Notes: a model not told the origin generated them from the sequence alone. Positions 26,223 to 35,548 are shown, counted from the stretch's first letter. The stretch: DNA of 62,752 nt from Chondromyces crocatus (GCF_001189295.1 NZ_CP012159.1:4105773-4168524); one strand, 5' to 3'. Translations and numbers: made by a program.

Positions 26223-27527
26223 TTGGCGCTCTTTCTTTCTCGTCGGCGACGCGCACCGACGTCGCTGCAGTGTGCCGTCGGTGCGGGGGCTGTCCTCGCG
26301 TCGCTGCTGGTCGCGCTCGGCTGCGGCGGTGACGGTGCTCGGACGTCGCCACCAGCCGCCGACGCCTTCCGGGCATCCTTCCCGGCGCCACCGCGAGCGG
26401 ACGCACGTGCGGAGTCTCCGTTGCCAGAGGCCGCTGCACCGGCGCCTGCGCGCGCACCTGGTCCGCTCCGTGCGGGGACGTTCAACGCGGGCCTCGCGGT
26501 CGGCGTCCTCTCCCACGCCGAGGCGCGGGCCGAGCCCGTGGCGCACGCGCTGGCGACCGAGCCGCTCGATCTCCTGTGCGTGCAGGAGTTCTGGCTGGAG
26601 GAGCACTGGCAGCGGCTCGTCGAGAGCACCGCGGCGCGCTTGCCGAACACCTACCGTCTCCCGCCTGATCCAGGCGGTCCCATGACCTGTGCCCCCGAGG
26701 ACCTCGGGCGCCTCGCGGCCTGCGCCGCGCCCTGTGGAGGTGCCCGCGACGCTGCGCGCTGCGCGCTGGCTCGGTGTCAGCGCGTGCTGCCGACCGTCTC
26801 CAGTGGTTGCCTGAGCTGCCTTGGCCGTGATCCCCGCCTGTCCTTCGCGGAGCTTTCCCTGGGCTGCGTGGGCGACGCGACGTCTGGCCAGCGCGGGATG
26901 CAGGGGGGCTTCTTTGCTTATGGCGGTTCCTTCGGCACCGGGCTGCTGACCCGCGCCAGGATCCTGGAGCGCGACGCGCTCGTCTTCCCCTCGGCGCTGG
27001 CGCGGCGGGGCGTGCTCTATGCGCGGCTCGATGCTTCCATCGGGGAGGTCCACGCTTTCTGCACGCACCTCACGGCCGACGTGGGCGTCGTCCCGCACCC
27101 GGGTGGGGGGAGCTGGTCGGAGGATCATCGGCGTGAGATCGACGCGCTGCTCGCGTTCGTCGAGCGCAAGGCGGGGCGTGGGCCGGTCATCCTCCTCGGC
27201 GACCTCAACACGGGGCCAGCGGTCGCGCCCCGCATCTCTCCGCGCTTGCCAGGGCACTTTCAGCGGCTGCTCGCATGGGGCTTCCAGGACCCGAGCGCCG
27301 TGTCCGGAGCGCCGGGCTGCACGTACTGCTTCGACGACCCGCTCTCGGGTGGCCAGGGGCAGCGCGGTACGCTCATCGATCACGTGCTGCTGCGCGGTCT
27401 CGTCGGCGTGACGCACCAGGATCTGTTGCGCCGTCCGCTCGAGCTTCGGGTCGGAGAGCACGTCACGACGACGGGCTTCTCCGATCACGTCGGGGTCGTC
27501 GTCGAGATCGCGCCGCCCGGGGGCTGA
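26223..27527 (+). CDS. Endonuclease/exonuclease/phosphatase-fold lipoprotein with Cys-rich insert
   Basis: About 434 residues. The DNase I-like (EEP) fold is marked by GTFNAGLAVG, CVQEFWLEEHW (metal Glu), FCTHLTADVG, ILLGDLNTGPAV, IDHVLLRG and the terminal GFSDHVGVV (Ser-Asp-His). Between the QEF strand and the body sits a roughly 65-residue insert with about nine cysteines (from CAPEDLG to SLGC), absent from ordinary family members as far as I know. The N-terminus carries an Arg cluster and a hydrophobic segment ending LLVALGC, a lipobox. No ATG is available; I propose the TTG at 26223, which is uncertain. It may be a nuclease, sphingomyelinase or phosphatase. Confidence 0.78.
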   Translation: MALFLSRRRRAPTSLQCAVGAGAVLASLLVALGCGGDGARTSPPAADAFRASFPAPPRADARAESPLPEAAAPAPARAPGPLRAGTFNAGLAVGVLSHAEARAEPVAHALATEPLDLLCVQEFWLEEHWQRLVESTAARLPNTYRLPPDPGGPMTCAPEDLGRLAACAAPCGGARDAARCALARCQRVLPTVSSGCLSCLGRDPRLSFAELSLGCVGDATSGQRGMQGGFFAYGGSFGTGLLTRARILERDALVFPSALARRGVLYARLDASIGEVHAFCTHLTADVGVVPHPGGGSWSEDHRREIDALLAFVERKAGRGPVILLGDLNTGPAVAPRISPRLPGHFQRLLAWGFQDPSAVSGAPGCTYCFDDPLSGGQGQRGTLIDHVLLRGLVGVTHQDLLRRPLELRVGEHVTTTGFSDHVGVVVEIAPPGG

Positions 27528-27810
27528 GCGGAGTCATCCGCGCCGGCTGATGGCCCTCATGGCCGAGGCCGTCGCCCATGGCCGAGGCCGTCGTCGCGCT
27601 AGCACCGTCCACCTCGTGCCGTTCACGAGGAGACGCATGGGAGGAGGCGCCTTCTCCGCGCTCACTTTCCAGGCTGGCACTGGGGTTGCTGACCCCGAGC
27701 ACATGCCTCGAACGGAGCAATCCAGGGTGGTCAGGGCTGTGACAGCCCCCTGACGAGACGAGCCGGCCGGGAGCCTGGCCCCCCCACACCTACCCAAGGA
27801 GAAGAGCGCC

Positions 27811-28533
27811 ATGGATCAGCAGGTTCAGCGAGACGTTCGCAGCGCCATCAGCACGGCGTACGGCCTGATGCAGCACACGCGCACCCAGCACGCTGGCGGG
27901 ATGGCTCGCGCGCTGGGTGGGCTGGAGGATCGGTTGCGTTACATCGAGGGGCGGCTGGGAGGTCCGGACAGCGAGCTGCTGGGGCCGATCGACCTGTCCG
28001 AAGAGATCGCGGAGATCAAGGCGCACATGAGCGAGCCCGTCGCGCCGCTCGTGGACCAGCTGAACGCGCTGATCCGGGACGTCCACCGCCTGGAGCGCCG
28101 CATCTCCAGGCTGGCGTCGCGCGAGATCGCCTCCCGGTCGCTGCTCGGGGTGCTGCCGCTCGCGCGGGTCATCCCGCAGGACGTCCACTCGGTGGTGGAC
28201 TACGCCTCCGGCCTCACGGCGGCCGCCGGGATCTTCGCCAGGACGCCCGAGGCCCGGGTGTGCTCGGCGCTGCTCGGAGCGTCGGCCATCGGGGTCGCGG
28301 CGACGACCGACTACCGGCTGAGCGTGGAGAAGGTGATCCCCATCGAGGCCCACGAGGTCATCGACTACGCCTGGGGGGCCTCGGCGATCGCCGCGCCCTT
28401 CGTCCTCGGCTACCACCGCAAGGATCCGATCGCCGCTGCGCTCCACGTGTTCACGGGCGCGCTGAGCATCGTCACGGCGCTGTTCACGGATTACCGCGCT
28501 GCCGCGGGGGTCGGTCGTCCAGGCTGGCGCTGA
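27811..28533 (+). CDS. Membrane protein with a duplicated SPW-like core
   Basis: A 240-residue protein with a strong ribosome-binding site (AAGGAG) before its ATG. The first 115 residues are charged and helical, with heptad-like spacing (LEDRLRYIEGRLGG, LNALIRDVHRLERRISRL). The second half holds four hydrophobic helices arranged as two repeats: HSVVDYASG...GVAATTDYR and HEVIDYAWG...VTALFTDYR. This resembles the SPW-repeat type of small membrane protein. The function is unknown. The stop lies inside a threefold repeat of TGGCGCTGACCG that continues to 28583. Upstream, CATGGCCGAGGCCGTCG is repeated at 27558 and 27577. Confidence 0.78.
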   Translation: MDQQVQRDVRSAISTAYGLMQHTRTQHAGGMARALGGLEDRLRYIEGRLGGPDSELLGPIDLSEEIAEIKAHMSEPVAPLVDQLNALIRDVHRLERRISRLASREIASRSLLGVLPLARVIPQDVHSVVDYASGLTAAAGIFARTPEARVCSALLGASAIGVAATTDYRLSVEKVIPIEAHEVIDYAWGASAIAAPFVLGYHRKDPIAAALHVFTGALSIVTALFTDYRAAAGVGRPGWR

Positions 28534-28583
28534 CCGACCGGCTGGCGCTGACCGACGAAAGGCCTTCAGGATGGCGCTGACCG
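28525..28583. repeat. Threefold direct repeat TGGCGCTGACCG
   Basis: Copies at 28525-28536, 28543-28554 and 28572-28583. The first copy contains the end of the preceding gene, and the others fill the gap to the next (convergent) gene. Confidence 0.8.
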
Positions 28584-28594
28584 GCGAAGGTCCT

Positions 28595-29593
28595 CTACTC
28601 GGCGTCGCGCGCTCTGGTGAGGGAACCGTCGGGGGGAACGACGCTCGACCGGCCTTTCTCGTGGGTCGTGCCCTCCTCGGTCGACGGGTCGGCGACCCGC
28701 TCGTCAGGCACCGGCAGGGTCACGGACACGGTGCCGATGGCGCCTGGAGAGAGCATGGTCGTGCCGGTGATCTCCACGGGGTTGCCGCGGATCATCGCTC
28801 GGATCATCACCACGTGCTGGCCCGCCAGGACGCCGGTGAGCTGGGTGCGGGTGCCGTGGAAATGGTTGCGCAGAGAGCCGTCGAGGTAGAGCGCGAGCCC
28901 GTCGTCGGCGAGGGCGCCGTTGGGCACGACGACGTCGAGGATGCCGGGTTCGAGGGTGTGCGCGCGCATCTTCGCGACCCGGTAGAGCTCGTCGAGGCTG
29001 CTCTGAAACTCGGCCATCCAGCTCTGGGTTTCCTGTTCGACCACCAGGAGGACGGCGCTGTGCAGCTCCTTGAGGCGGAGGAGCATCTGCTCGGCCTGCG
29101 CCAGGGTGGGCGGCTGGCCGCCGAGCTTCATGTGCATCATCGCCCAGTCGAGCTGGAACTCGGCGAGCGCGCGCTGGAGCGCGAAGGCGCTGCCCATGAA
29201 GCGCATCCACGCGGTGGAGAGGCCGAAGACCCGATCGATGACGATGCAGCCGGCGGCGAGGGCGAAGGCGACGTAGCCGAGCTGACCGACCTCGACGGGC
29301 AGGTGCTCGATCTCCTTTCTCCCGGGGGCGAGCACGGTGGCGCTCAGGAGCGGGACGAGGCCGCCGATGGCGGCGAAGGTGATCGCGCCAAGGCGCATCG
29401 CCTGGGACAGCACCGCGCGCATCTGCTTGCGGCGCATGTACCAGTCGATGGTCTCCAGGGTCTTCGCCTGCACGTGGCGGGAGATCGCGCCCAGCGACGT
29501 GGCGATGTCTTCGTCGCCCCAGCGGAGATCGTCGAACTGGGTTCGGGTCAGGTAAGGGGGGCTTCCCGGTGCCGGCATGGAGGTGGGGATCAT
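28595..29593 (-). CDS. SLATT-like two-TM protein with PEGA-like tail (copy 2)
   Basis: 332 residues. After a short N-terminus comes TIDWYMRRKQMRAV, two hydrophobic helices (AITFAAIGGLVPLLSATVL and GYVAFALAAGCIVIDRVFGL), then a helix with STAWMRFMGSAFALQR and LAEFQLDW. This order matches what I know of the SLATT_2 group, membrane effectors associated with SMODS/SLOG nucleotide-signalling conflict systems. The C-terminal 110 residues look like a PEGA-type beta domain (DDGLALYLDGS, LAGQHVVMI) with a charged tail. The ATG overlaps the stop of the upstream paralogue by four bases. No SMODS or SLOG gene is visible nearby. Confidence 0.72.
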   Translation of the reverse strand: MIPTSMPAPGSPPYLTRTQFDDLRWGDEDIATSLGAISRHVQAKTLETIDWYMRRKQMRAVLSQAMRLGAITFAAIGGLVPLLSATVLAPGRKEIEHLPVEVGQLGYVAFALAAGCIVIDRVFGLSTAWMRFMGSAFALQRALAEFQLDWAMMHMKLGGQPPTLAQAEQMLLRLKELHSAVLLVVEQETQSWMAEFQSSLDELYRVAKMRAHTLEPGILDVVVPNGALADDGLALYLDGSLRNHFHGTRTQLTGVLAGQHVVMIRAMIRGNPVEITGTTMLSPGAIGTVSVTLPVPDERVADPSTEEGTTHEKGRSSVVPPDGSLTRARDAE

Positions 29594-30507
29594 GATACCT
29601 CGCCCCGGCTCGACCCGTGAGGGACGGGCAAGGCCACGGAGACGGTGCCGATGGCGCCTGGGGAGAGCTGGGTCGTGGCGGTGCTCTCCACGGGGATGCC
29701 GCGGATCGTCGCGAGGACCATCACCACGTGATGGCCTGCGCGCACGCCGGAGAGCTGCGTGCGGGTGCCGTGGAAGTAGCTGTAAAGGATTCCGTCGAGG
29801 TAGAGGGCGAGCCCGTCGTCGGCGAGGGCGCCGCTGGACACGATGACGTCGAGGGGACCGGCTTCGAGGGCGTGCGCGCGCATCTTCGCGAACTGGTGGA
29901 TCGCGGTGAGGCTGCTCTGAAGGTCGGCCATCCAGATCTGGGTCTCCAGCTCGACCACCAGGAAAGTGGCGCTGTGCAGCTCCTCGAGGCGAAGGAGCAT
30001 CTGCTCGGCCTGCGCCTGGGTAGGCGGCTGGCCACCGAGCTCCCTGTGCATCCTGGCCCAGTCGAGCTGGAACTCGGCGAGAGCGCGCTGGAGCGCCAAG
30101 GCGCTGCCCATGAGGCGCGTCCATCCGGTGGAGAGGCAGAAAACGCGGTCGATGACGATGCAGCCGGCGGCGAGGGCGAAGGCGACGTAGCCGAGCTGAC
30201 CGACCTCGACGGGCAGGTGCTGGATTTCGGGTCTGCCAGGGGTGAGTGCGAGGACGCAGAGCAGCGCGACGACACCACCGAGGGCGGCGAAGGTGATCGC
30301 CCCCAGGCGCATTGCCTTTGACAGCACAGTGCGCCTCTGGTTGCGGCGCATGTACCAGCCGGCGATTGCCAGGATCTTCTCCTGCAGGTAGCGGGAGGTC
30401 ATGCCGAGCGATGTGACGATGTCTTCGTCGTCCGAGTGAAGATCAGCGAGCTGGGTTCGGGCCCGGTGAGGGAGGATTCCCGGTGCCGGCATGGAGGTGT
30501 GGATCAT
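29590..30507 (-). CDS. SLATT-like two-TM protein with PEGA-like tail (copy 1)
   Basis: 305 residues and a close paralogue of the gene it overlaps. Shared blocks include HLPVEVGQLGYVAFALAAG, QRALAEFQLDW, AEQMLLRL and LSPGAIGTVSV, which implies a tandem duplication. The transmembrane pair is AITFAALGGVVALLCVLAL and GYVAFALAAGCIVIDRVFCL. It lacks the charged roughly 25-residue tail of its neighbour and ends soon after the beta domain. The start at 30507 (MIHTSMPAPG) is chosen because the paralogue begins MIPTSMPAPG. The gene is divergent from the zinc-ribbon-like gene at 30562, with 54 bases between the starts. Confidence 0.72.
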   Translation of the reverse strand: MIHTSMPAPGILPHRARTQLADLHSDDEDIVTSLGMTSRYLQEKILAIAGWYMRRNQRRTVLSKAMRLGAITFAALGGVVALLCVLALTPGRPEIQHLPVEVGQLGYVAFALAAGCIVIDRVFCLSTGWTRLMGSALALQRALAEFQLDWARMHRELGGQPPTQAQAEQMLLRLEELHSATFLVVELETQIWMADLQSSLTAIHQFAKMRAHALEAGPLDVIVSSGALADDGLALYLDGILYSYFHGTRTQLSGVRAGHHVVMVLATIRGIPVESTATTQLSPGAIGTVSVALPVPHGSSRGEVS

Positions 30508-30561
30508 TATACTCCTGCACTGGCTCGACCCTCGGCAGGGGTGAGGGTACAGTCCGACGGA

Positions 30562-31227
30562 GTGAGCGATCTCGCCGGACGTTGCGGCACCTGCGGGGCC
30601 TTCACCCGTGTCCACGACCACCCCACCCTGGGGAAGGTCGGCGAGTGCGCGCTCGAGGTGTTTCCACCGCCGCTCAAGGCGACGGCGACCTGTGCGCGGT
30701 ACCGCCCGAGAGGCGCTCCGCCTCCTCCCCCACGTCCGCGCGCTGCGGGGGAGCCGCGGGGGAGGGGCGCAGCCCCGCCGGTGGCGGTCGTGCGCAGGCA
30801 GTCGACCACTTCTGCCGCACAGCTGCCTCTGCCGCGCCCATCGCTACCAACGGAGATCGACATCGACATGGACATCGAGGAGTTCCGCAGGGTGTTGCGG
30901 GAGGTGCTCTCGGAGGAGTTCGGGCACGGCACCGCCGAGATGGGGAAGCGCTGGGAAGGTGGCGAGGTGGTGCTCCGTCCCGGCAAGGAAGGCACGGCCG
31001 AGAAGAAGATCGCCCTCGACGCCTTCTTCCACAAGATCGTGATGATCCGCGACAAGCTGCGGGTTCTCGAGCAGCGCCTGAACGCGCACGACAAACTCAC
31101 GGACGCGGAGAAGGTGCAGCTCCAAGCGTACATCACCGCCTGCTACGGAACGCTCACCACGTTCAACATTCTCTTCGCGCGCCGCGAAGACGGGTTTGCC
31201 GGAAGTTCGGGCAAGGACGACGAGTGA
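30562..31227 (+). CDS. Unknown protein with N-terminal Cys motif and helical C-terminus
   Basis: About 221 residues from a GTG start; an in-frame GTG at 30541 is an alternative. The N-terminus has RCGTCGAFTRV and later ECALEV and TCARYRP, a possible small zinc ribbon. A Pro/Arg/Ala-rich linker follows. The last 115 residues are charged and helical (EEFRRVLREVLSEEFG, KIALDAFFHKIVMIRDKL, KVQLQAYITACYGTLTTF) and free of low complexity, so they look like a conserved domain, but I cannot name it. It lies 78 bases upstream of the OPT transporter on the same strand. Confidence 0.65.
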   Translation: MSDLAGRCGTCGAFTRVHDHPTLGKVGECALEVFPPPLKATATCARYRPRGAPPPPPRPRAAGEPRGRGAAPPVAVVRRQSTTSAAQLPLPRPSLPTEIDIDMDIEEFRRVLREVLSEEFGHGTAEMGKRWEGGEVVLRPGKEGTAEKKIALDAFFHKIVMIRDKLRVLEQRLNAHDKLTDAEKVQLQAYITACYGTLTTFNILFARREDGFAGSSGKDDE

Positions 31228-31305
31228 CCCGCGGGCCGAAGGGCCCACTTGATTTGGGCCCGAACGAGGCCGTCGCGATGGTACAAGCCACGCTGGAGGA
31301 CGCGC

Positions 31306-33351
31306 GTGGCCCTGAAGCAGCTCACCCCCGAGCAAGTCCAGTCCATGTCCCTCGAAGAGAAGGACAGGTGGTGGCTGGAGAACGTCTACCGCGGGGACAT
31401 GCCCCAGCTCACCTGGCGGTCGGCGATCACGGGCATGCTGCTCGGCGGGTTCCTCTCGCTGACGAACCTCTACATCGGCATGCGGACCGGGTGGTCCCTG
31501 GGCGTCGGGATCACCAGCGTGATCCTCGCCTTCGCCGTGTTCCGGGTGCTGTCGCGTCTCGGAATCGGTCGCGAGATGACCATCCTGGAGAACAACGCGA
31601 TGCAGTCCATCGCGACCTCCGCCGGGTACGTGAACTCGCCGCTGTTCAGCAGTTTCGCCGCGTACTCGATGGTCACGATGGCCATCATCCCCATGTACCA
31701 GGCGGTGGTGTGGCTCCTGTGCCTGGCGCTGCTCGGGGTTCTGTTCGCGTTCCCGCTGAAGAAGCGGTTCATCAACGACGAGCAGCTCCCATTCCCCGAG
31801 GGCATGGCCGCGGGCGTGGTGATGGACGCGCTCCACGAGAGCGACGAGAAAGAGGGCCTCTTCAAGGCCAAGCTCCTCGCGGCCGGGGGTGCACTCAGCG
31901 CCTTCATCGAGCTTCTGCGCGACGGCAAGGTGATGCGGTTCCTCTTCGGGGCGAACAGCATCCCCGGCAGCTATGACGAGGTGCTCTACGCGGGCGGGTT
32001 TGCCGAGCTGCTGAAGAAGTGGGGCATCACCCCGACCCTGCGCGGCGTGCCGCTGAGCGAGCTGACCATCCGCTGGGACACGAGCATCATCTTCATCGCC
32101 ACCGGCGGGCTGATGGGCATCCGGGTCGGCGTGTCGCTGCTGATCGGCGGCATCCTGAACTACGTCGTGCTCGCGCCGCTCCTGATCCAGCAGGGCATCA
32201 TCGTGCCCAGCCCGGGGGGGAGCTACGGGCTGCGGCAGATCTCGCTCTGGGCGCTCTGGGGCGGCGTGGCTTGCATGACCACGTCGTCGCTCTACTCGTT
32301 CTTCTCCAAGCCCAAGATCATCCTCGATGCGTTCCGCAATCTCTGGCGGAAGGGGGACGAGAAGCGGGACGTGCTGGAGCACATCGAGCTGCCGATCAAG
32401 GTCTCGGTGATCGGCGTGCCGATCGTGTCCATGGTCCTGATCTTCCTGGGGCACGCCTGGTTCGGGATGTCGTACTGGCTCGGCGCCGTCGCGGTGCCGC
32501 TGGTGTTCGTCTTCGCGCTCATCGCGGTGAACTCGACGGGGCTCACCGCCATCACCCCCACGGGCGCGCTGGGAAAGCTGACGCAGCTCACCTACGGGCT
32601 GCTCGCGCCGGGCAACATCACCACCAACGTGATGAGCGCGGCGATCACCGCCGAGGTGGCGAGCAATGCGTCGAACCTGCTGATGGACATCAAGCCGGGC
32701 TACATGCTCGGCGGCAAGCCGCGCCACCAGGCCATCGGCCACGTGCTCGGCGGGCTCGCGGGCCTCGCGCTGTCGCTGCCGGTCTGGTACTTCGTGCTCA
32801 TCCGTGGCGACATCGGCCTCTATGGCACCGAGGCGATGCCGGTGCCCGCCGCGGTGACCTGGCGCGCGGTCGCCGAGATCCTGATGAAGGGGCTGTCGTT
32901 CCTGCACCCGACGGCGAAGATCGCGGTGGTGGTCGGCGCGCTTCTCGGCATCCTGATCGAGGCGACGAAGCACCTGTCGAGGGGTCGGTTCTCGCTGTCG
33001 GCGGTGGCGCTGGGGCTCGCGTTCCTGCTGAACTTCTCCGACATCTGGGCGATGTTCCTGGGGTCGTTCGGGTTCTGGCTGTTGCAGCAGCGGGCTGCCA
33101 AGTGGATGGCGGCCGCAGCGGAGAAGCCGAAGCCTGCCGTCCCCGGGGAGGCCGCGCTGCCGCTCGTGCCGGGTCCGAGGCCCTGGTACGTACTCGGCGC
33201 CGAGAACACGGAGACCATCTGCGCCGGCGTGATTGCTGGCGGCGCCTTGATGGGCATCGGGCTCGCGGTGCTCGGGGTGCTGGTGCTGCCCGATGTGAGT
33301 GAGGTGCAGCGGATCGGTGAGTGGGTGGGGAAGGTGCTCGGCAATCGGTGA
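31306..33351 (+). CDS. OPT family oligopeptide/metal-complex transporter
   Basis: A 681-residue inner-membrane protein with more than a dozen hydrophobic segments. Family hallmarks include SLTNLYIGMRTGWSLGVG near residue 55, ENNAMQSIATSAGYV, and EQLPFPEGMAAGVV, typical of the OPT/YSL superfamily (proton-coupled uptake of oligopeptides or metal chelates). Later SNLLMDIKPGYMLGG and KHLSRGRFSLSAVALGLAF are also conserved. The start is probably the GTG at 31306, seven bases after GGAGGA, giving MALKQLTPEQVQSM; an ATG at 31348 is possible. No chelator or ABC genes are nearby to suggest a substrate. Confidence 0.93.
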   Translation: MALKQLTPEQVQSMSLEEKDRWWLENVYRGDMPQLTWRSAITGMLLGGFLSLTNLYIGMRTGWSLGVGITSVILAFAVFRVLSRLGIGREMTILENNAMQSIATSAGYVNSPLFSSFAAYSMVTMAIIPMYQAVVWLLCLALLGVLFAFPLKKRFINDEQLPFPEGMAAGVVMDALHESDEKEGLFKAKLLAAGGALSAFIELLRDGKVMRFLFGANSIPGSYDEVLYAGGFAELLKKWGITPTLRGVPLSELTIRWDTSIIFIATGGLMGIRVGVSLLIGGILNYVVLAPLLIQQGIIVPSPGGSYGLRQISLWALWGGVACMTTSSLYSFFSKPKIILDAFRNLWRKGDEKRDVLEHIELPIKVSVIGVPIVSMVLIFLGHAWFGMSYWLGAVAVPLVFVFALIAVNSTGLTAITPTGALGKLTQLTYGLLAPGNITTNVMSAAITAEVASNASNLLMDIKPGYMLGGKPRHQAIGHVLGGLAGLALSLPVWYFVLIRGDIGLYGTEAMPVPAAVTWRAVAEILMKGLSFLHPTAKIAVVVGALLGILIEATKHLSRGRFSLSAVALGLAFLLNFSDIWAMFLGSFGFWLLQQRAAKWMAAAAEKPKPAVPGEAALPLVPGPRPWYVLGAENTETICAGVIAGGALMGIGLAVLGVLVLPDVSEVQRIGEWVGKVLGNR

Positions 33352-33410
33352 GTGGCGCCTTGGCGCACTGCGAAGCGACTCCAGTTGCGCCTCGGGGCCC
33401 TGCCGTCGCT

Positions 33411-35438
33411 CTAGTGCAGCCGGGATGCGTCCGCGAGGGTGGTGGCCGTGAGCGAGCGTTGCGTATCGATGTAATCGAGTTGCCGTCTCAGCGAGTCGAG
33501 CGAGGGGTGCCCGTTCTTTTGCACAGCCTGCTTCAGCGCTCGGACCACCTCCATCCCTGTGCTCCGGATCGAGTGGAGCCCGAGCGCGTTCCTGCCAACG
33601 TAGTCCAGCAGCGCTGCTTCCCAGGCCGGGTCGAGATGCTCTCGCTGGGCAGCGGTGGCCAGCGTGTCGAGGATCTCTGCAATGCCTCCTTGCGCCTCCC
33701 AGAGGCGGAACGCGGCGCTGCGGTAGGCGCGGTAAGCCCGCTGGAAATCGGTGCCCGTCTCGGCAGCGTCCGAGCTGGCAGCGCCCGAGCCGGCCGTGTT
33801 CGTCGTTCGCTGCGTCTCCAGCGCCGTGCTGGCGAGAGCCACGTTGGAGGCCCAGGGGCGGAGGTGGTCGTGGGCGTGGAAGAGTTCGTGCATCACGTCG
33901 ATCTGGGCGCGCGGGGGGAGGCGCTCGGCCCGGGTGAGGCCTTCGGTGCGCGTGGGAGGCCACAGGATCAAGGCAGCCAGGGCGCTCACCATGCCCCAGT
34001 CGTCGGGGTGACCGCGGTCCACGAGATCGAGAACGACGCGCGCGCCGCCGTCGAGGAACAAGAGCAGCCAGGTGCGGCCGCCGTACTCGCTGGAGAGCCG
34101 TTGCTGGAGCTGCGCGCCTTCGACGCTGTCCCAGCGCACGGCGGCGAGCGCTTCGCGGCCGGCGTCGCGAGCGCGCTGGGTGCGCTCCAGGGCCGTGGTG
34201 GAGAGGCGGCGCTCCCCGGCGAGCGCGAGGTCCACCGCCGTGGAGGGGCCGAGGGCAGCGAGGCAGGCCCAGGCCATGAGGCGATCGGCGAGGTCGTTCT
34301 GGCGGCTCAAGGCTTCGGCGTCGGAAAGGAGGCTCGCCTGGCGTTCGAGCTGTCGAGGGCTGGGCTGTCGGCGCGGCTCGGCGGCGAGGAGGCCGTGGCT
34401 GGTGGCGACGTCGATGACGGGAGGGGCGAGGGCGGCCATGCGGACGGCGTAGGCGCACGAGCGGGCCTGCTCGCCGAGCAAGGGGATGCCCTCCACGCTG
34501 TCGTCGGGTGGAGCGATGGCCCGTGAGGCGTAGAGGGGCAGGGCGCCCGGGTAGCGGTCCTGGTTGGGTGGCATGCCGGCGAAGAGCGTTGGGCGGGGGG
34601 TCTGCGTCGGGGGGAGGCTGGTTGCGCTGGCGGCGTTCGCGTCGCCAGCTCCCGGAGCGGCGATGCCGGGAGATGCGGCGAGCTTCGGGGCGAGGTCATG
34701 GGCCCGCGCGTAGGCTTCGACGAGGTCCTCGGGGGCGAGGCGTGTTCCTCCGGGAGCCGAGGGCTTGCCGCTCATGAGATCGTGCTCGGTGACGTCTTCG
34801 AGAGAGACGGGGGTGATGTGCGCGGCGCCGTCGGCCATGATGCCGCCATAGAACCGGAGGGCGATGGTGCGGCGCGCGCCAGCGTCGTAGGCAGAGGCGG
34901 CGACGAGCTGGGCGAGCTGTTCGCAGGAGCCGCCGCCGTCGAGCAGCGCGTCGGCCATCCAGCCGCCCGGCTGGCCGTGGTAGCGGAGGTCGGCGAACAC
35001 GTCGGTGACCGCGTCACGCAGCGTGCCATGGCGCAGGGCTTCGCGCAGGGCGCCCACGCGGTCGTCGTAGCGCTGTTCGGCCTCGGCGAGGTCGAGGGGC
35101 TGGCCGAGGGCGTCGGCGTCGATGGCGCTGGCGCGGAGCAGGAACGCGCCGAGGGCCAGGCGTCCCGCGGTCAGCTCGGAGCGCGCCCGGGCCACGAGGT
35201 CGGTGCGTGCGCGTCGGGCGCGCTCGAGCCGCGCGAGTCGGGTGGCGTGGGCGCGGGCGAGGGGGGCGATGCCGGCACGGGCGGCGGGGGCGGGAGGTGT
35301 GGTCGTCTGCGCTTCGTGGGAGGGGTCCGGGGGCGTGGCGCTGCCCGTGTGGGCCCTGCTGCGCGGCCGCACGCCAGCCAGGCCCAGAGCATGGATCGCG
35401 AGCGAGGCGAGGGCGGCGAGGGCCAGAGGGCGGCGCAC
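33411..35438 (-). CDS. Large exported protein with HExxH and transglutaminase-like motifs
   Basis: 675 residues, starting with a short signal-like sequence (RPLALAALASLAIHALGLAG). Residues of about 130-215 contain GGGSCEQLAQLVAASAYDAG, a Cys context like that of transglutaminase/papain-fold domains, and a downstream His in AAHITPV. The second half has MHELFHAHDHLRP near residue 515: HELFH satisfies the zinc-metalloprotease HExxH pattern, with Glu and His residues after it. The rest is Ala/Arg-rich and helical. I know no named family. It converges with the OPT gene (59-bp gap) and is divergent from the ATPase gene. Confidence 0.68.
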   Translation of the reverse strand: MRRPLALAALASLAIHALGLAGVRPRSRAHTGSATPPDPSHEAQTTTPPAPAARAGIAPLARAHATRLARLERARRARTDLVARARSELTAGRLALGAFLLRASAIDADALGQPLDLAEAEQRYDDRVGALREALRHGTLRDAVTDVFADLRYHGQPGGWMADALLDGGGSCEQLAQLVAASAYDAGARRTIALRFYGGIMADGAAHITPVSLEDVTEHDLMSGKPSAPGGTRLAPEDLVEAYARAHDLAPKLAASPGIAAPGAGDANAASATSLPPTQTPRPTLFAGMPPNQDRYPGALPLYASRAIAPPDDSVEGIPLLGEQARSCAYAVRMAALAPPVIDVATSHGLLAAEPRRQPSPRQLERQASLLSDAEALSRQNDLADRLMAWACLAALGPSTAVDLALAGERRLSTTALERTQRARDAGREALAAVRWDSVEGAQLQQRLSSEYGGRTWLLLFLDGGARVVLDLVDRGHPDDWGMVSALAALILWPPTRTEGLTRAERLPPRAQIDVMHELFHAHDHLRPWASNVALASTALETQRTTNTAGSGAASSDAAETGTDFQRAYRAYRSAAFRLWEAQGGIAEILDTLATAAQREHLDPAWEAALLDYVGRNALGLHSIRSTGMEVVRALKQAVQKNGHPSLDSLRRQLDYIDTQRSLTATTLADASRLH

Positions 35439-35548
35439 GGGGTGAGAGTAACGCTGGCGCGGCGAAGGTTCCCGTGAGGCGTGGAAGAAGGGACGAAAGC
35501 CTGGATGGGTGCGAGCACCCGGGGTAGGGGGGAGGGCAGGTCATCGCC

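Noticed and set aside
30844-34458. 1204-residue minus-strand frame across the OPT gene
   Set aside because: No domain, biased composition, and entirely opposite well-supported genes.
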